Below are positions 5,933 to 6,616 of a stretch of 6,616 nt of DNA, piece by piece. Origin of the DNA: Candidatus Nitrosopumilus sp. (GTDB lineage: Archaea > Thermoproteota > Nitrososphaeria > Nitrososphaerales > Nitrosopumilaceae); assembly GCA_029860565.1 (NCBI GenBank), contig JAOUAY010000069.1, positions 1-6,616 on the forward strand, written 5' to 3'. The notes under the pieces are model-generated. The model was not told where the DNA came from. It searched no databases and saw only the letters and a program-made list of their open reading frames with translations. The translations under genes and the position numbers were made by a program. Positions within the stretch are counted from its first letter, which is position 1, and the number at the start of each line of letters is the position of its first letter.

Positions 5933-5998
5933 CTATTCATCTTCTTTATTATGTTCGTTTCCTATACATCTGCAGATAAATGACTCTATGGAATACAT
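5933..5998 (-). CDS. possible 21-residue peptide or gene remnant
   Basis: A short minus-strand frame from ATG 5998 to TAG, starting MYSIESFICRC and ending with an acidic 'NEHNKEDE' tail. In-frame TTG codons at 6007 and 6025 would lengthen it to at most 31 residues. Two cysteines and a histidine recall a metal site. The composition looks like the C-terminus of a real protein, but no family is recognised and chance is possible. Confidence 0.22.
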   Translation of the reverse strand: MYSIESFICRCIGNEHNKEDE

Positions 5999-6014
5999 TG
6001 TGTTCAAAAGTGTA

Positions 6015-6068
6015 GATAATCTCAATGATTAGTTGCAACTAATTAGATTCAGCTAATTAGGATAATCT
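6015..6068. promoter_or_regulatory. palindrome cluster, likely operator region
   Basis: A perfect 16-bp palindrome ATTAGTTGCAACTAAT (6028-6043) overlaps the 8-bp palindrome CTAATTAG (6039-6046), which is repeated at 6053-6060. The set is flanked by a direct repeat GATAATCT at 6015-6022 and 6061-6068. It ends about 14 bases before the TATA-like box of the gene at 6111, a place where a dimeric regulator could act. That a protein binds here is inference. Confidence 0.45.
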
Positions 6069-6081
6069 AATTTTCATATGG

Positions 6082-6089
6082 TTTAAATT
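6082..6089 (+). promoter_or_regulatory. box A (TATA-like) of the 57-residue zinc protein gene
   Basis: TTTAAATT lies 22-29 bases before the ATG at 6111, the right distance for an archaeal TATA box with the transcript starting at or next to the start codon. No ribosome-binding site is visible. Confidence 0.5.
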
Positions 6090-6110
6090 CAATCTTGTAT
6101 AAACACGCAC

Positions 6111-6284
6111 ATGACAGACGAGTCATGCAGACGATGTGGAATTGAATTAGAAGTAAACAAAAAATGCAATGTTTGCTACAAACCCAACCAACTCTATTGC
6201 CATGAATGTGGATATGTCTCAGAAGAGCAAATTCATTTTCAATGTATGATGATTAGTATGGACCATACATTACTTACAAATTAA
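6111..6284 (+). CDS. 57-residue double zinc-knuckle protein
   Basis: A complete small gene, ATG to TAA, with seven cysteines in 57 residues. CxxC pairs stand at residues 6-9 ('SCRRCGIEL'), 19-22 ('KCNVCYKP') and 30-33 ('YCHECGYVS'), with a further Cys45 and His31, His42 and His52. The first two pairs would form one zinc ribbon; the third pair with Cys45 and a histidine could hold a second zinc ion. The middle 'CNVCYKPNQLYCHECG' is typical of small archaeal zinc-finger proteins. No catalytic or membrane segment is visible, so it is probably a cytoplasmic nucleic-acid or protein-binding adaptor. It is preceded by a TATA-like box and a palindrome cluster, suggesting regulated transcription, and is followed after 52 bases by the rhodanese gene with its own upstream AT box. 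Confidence 0.75.
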   Translation: MTDESCRRCGIELEVNKKCNVCYKPNQLYCHECGYVSEEQIHFQCMMISMDHTLLTN

Positions 6285-6336
6285 TCTCAAGATTATTCTA
6301 GTACAGAAATAAATTATACTCTCTCTGACATTTTTC

Positions 6337-6616
6337 ATGGCAGACAAAATTACAGCAAGTGATCTAAAGTCACAAAAAAATGATTTTGTAATCATTGATG
6401 TCAGAGAATCAGACGAATTAGAGGACGGGGCAATCGAAGACTCTATTCACATGTCTTTGGGACTATCTATTAGAAATGCAAAGAAAAAACAAATTGAAGA
6501 TATGAGAGACAAGAAAATCTGTACCTATTGTGGAACTGGCTATAGGGGAAATATTGCAGCTGATGAATTAGCAAAAGAAGGATTCAATACAGTAACGCTT
6601 GATGGCGGTTACTCTG
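6337..6616 (+). CDS. single-domain rhodanese, 3'-truncated by window
   Basis: Rhodanese-like sulfurtransferase, carrying sulfane sulfur as a persulfide on one cysteine. It starts MADKITASDLKS, then shows the typical 'FVIIDVRESDELEDGAI' (17-33), 'IHMSLG' (37-42), and the active-site loop 'CTYCGTGYRG' (62-71), in which Cys65 begins the CxxGxR motif and is the expected catalytic residue; Cys62 is an extra nearby cysteine. 'AADELAKEGFNTVTLDGGYS' (74-93) is the usual C-terminal helix and strand, so only about 10-15 residues are missing beyond the window. A six-residue loop CGTGYR fits the sulfurtransferase type rather than the longer Cdc25-like loop. It is a cytoplasmic protein without signal peptide. 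'aaattatact' (6311-6320) lies about 17-26 bases before the ATG and may be its box A. Physiological acceptor unknown. Confidence 0.9.
   Translation, partial: MADKITASDLKSQKNDFVIIDVRESDELEDGAIEDSIHMSLGLSIRNAKKKQIEDMRDKKICTYCGTGYRGNIAADELAKEGFNTVTLDGGYS

Larger units (their letters stand above)
5851..6110. other. divergent intergenic region between two zinc-ribbon genes
   Basis: This stretch separates the minus-strand zinc-ribbon gene (start 5850) from the plus-strand one (start 6111) and must hold both promoters. Besides the weak 21-codon frame at 5933-5998 I see no gene. Its right third is rich in short palindromes, listed separately. Confidence 0.5.

Noticed and set aside
1..6616. CRISPR array, tRNA, rRNA, transposase or integrase
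   Set aside because: No regularly spaced repeats, cloverleaf sequences or recombinase motifs were seen on either strand.

Overview
The window looks like a piece of a chromosome from an ammonia-oxidising archaeon of the Nitrososphaerota (Thaumarchaeota), most likely near Nitrosopumilus. The evidence is indirect: low G+C, genes starting right behind TATA-like boxes with almost no leader or Shine-Dalgarno sequence, a membrane-anchored LEA14-like protein, a DUF1059 protein, and several tiny CxxC zinc-ribbon proteins. No ribosomal or marker gene is present, so this placement is inference.

Layout. Positions 1-1920 (+) hold the C-terminal three quarters of an Hrq1/MrfA-type SF2 DNA helicase, cut by the window edge. 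A possible 26-residue gene (1945-2025, +) and an unrecognised 137-residue protein (2076-2489, +) follow. Next is a RecB/MGME1-like PD-(D/E)XK exonuclease (2548-3213, +). Helicase and exonuclease on the same strand suggest a DNA repair or replication neighbourhood, although each gene appears to have its own promoter. On the minus strand is a LEA14-like protein with an N-terminal membrane anchor (3654-4241).

The middle, about 3.2-5.5 kb, is gene-poor and contains what look like decaying genes. Downstream of the LEA14 stop the same reading frame continues, through stops and a frameshift, into a recognisable Ig-like beta-sandwich tail that returns to the original frame and ends at 3192. A helical protein is broken by a TAG and a frame change (4556-4823, +). 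A zinc-ribbon membrane protein is scattered over three minus-strand frames (5132-5505). Between these sits an intact DUF1059 gene (4820-5002, -).

The right end has two intact small zinc-ribbon genes (5716-5850, -; 6111-6284, +), facing apart across a palindrome-rich intergenic region, and then the start of a single-domain rhodanese with an intact CxxGxR active-site loop (6337 to the window end). I see no tRNA, rRNA, CRISPR array or transposase. The most useful new observations are the cryptic broken genes, the exonuclease beside the helicase, and the palindromes and hairpins between genes.
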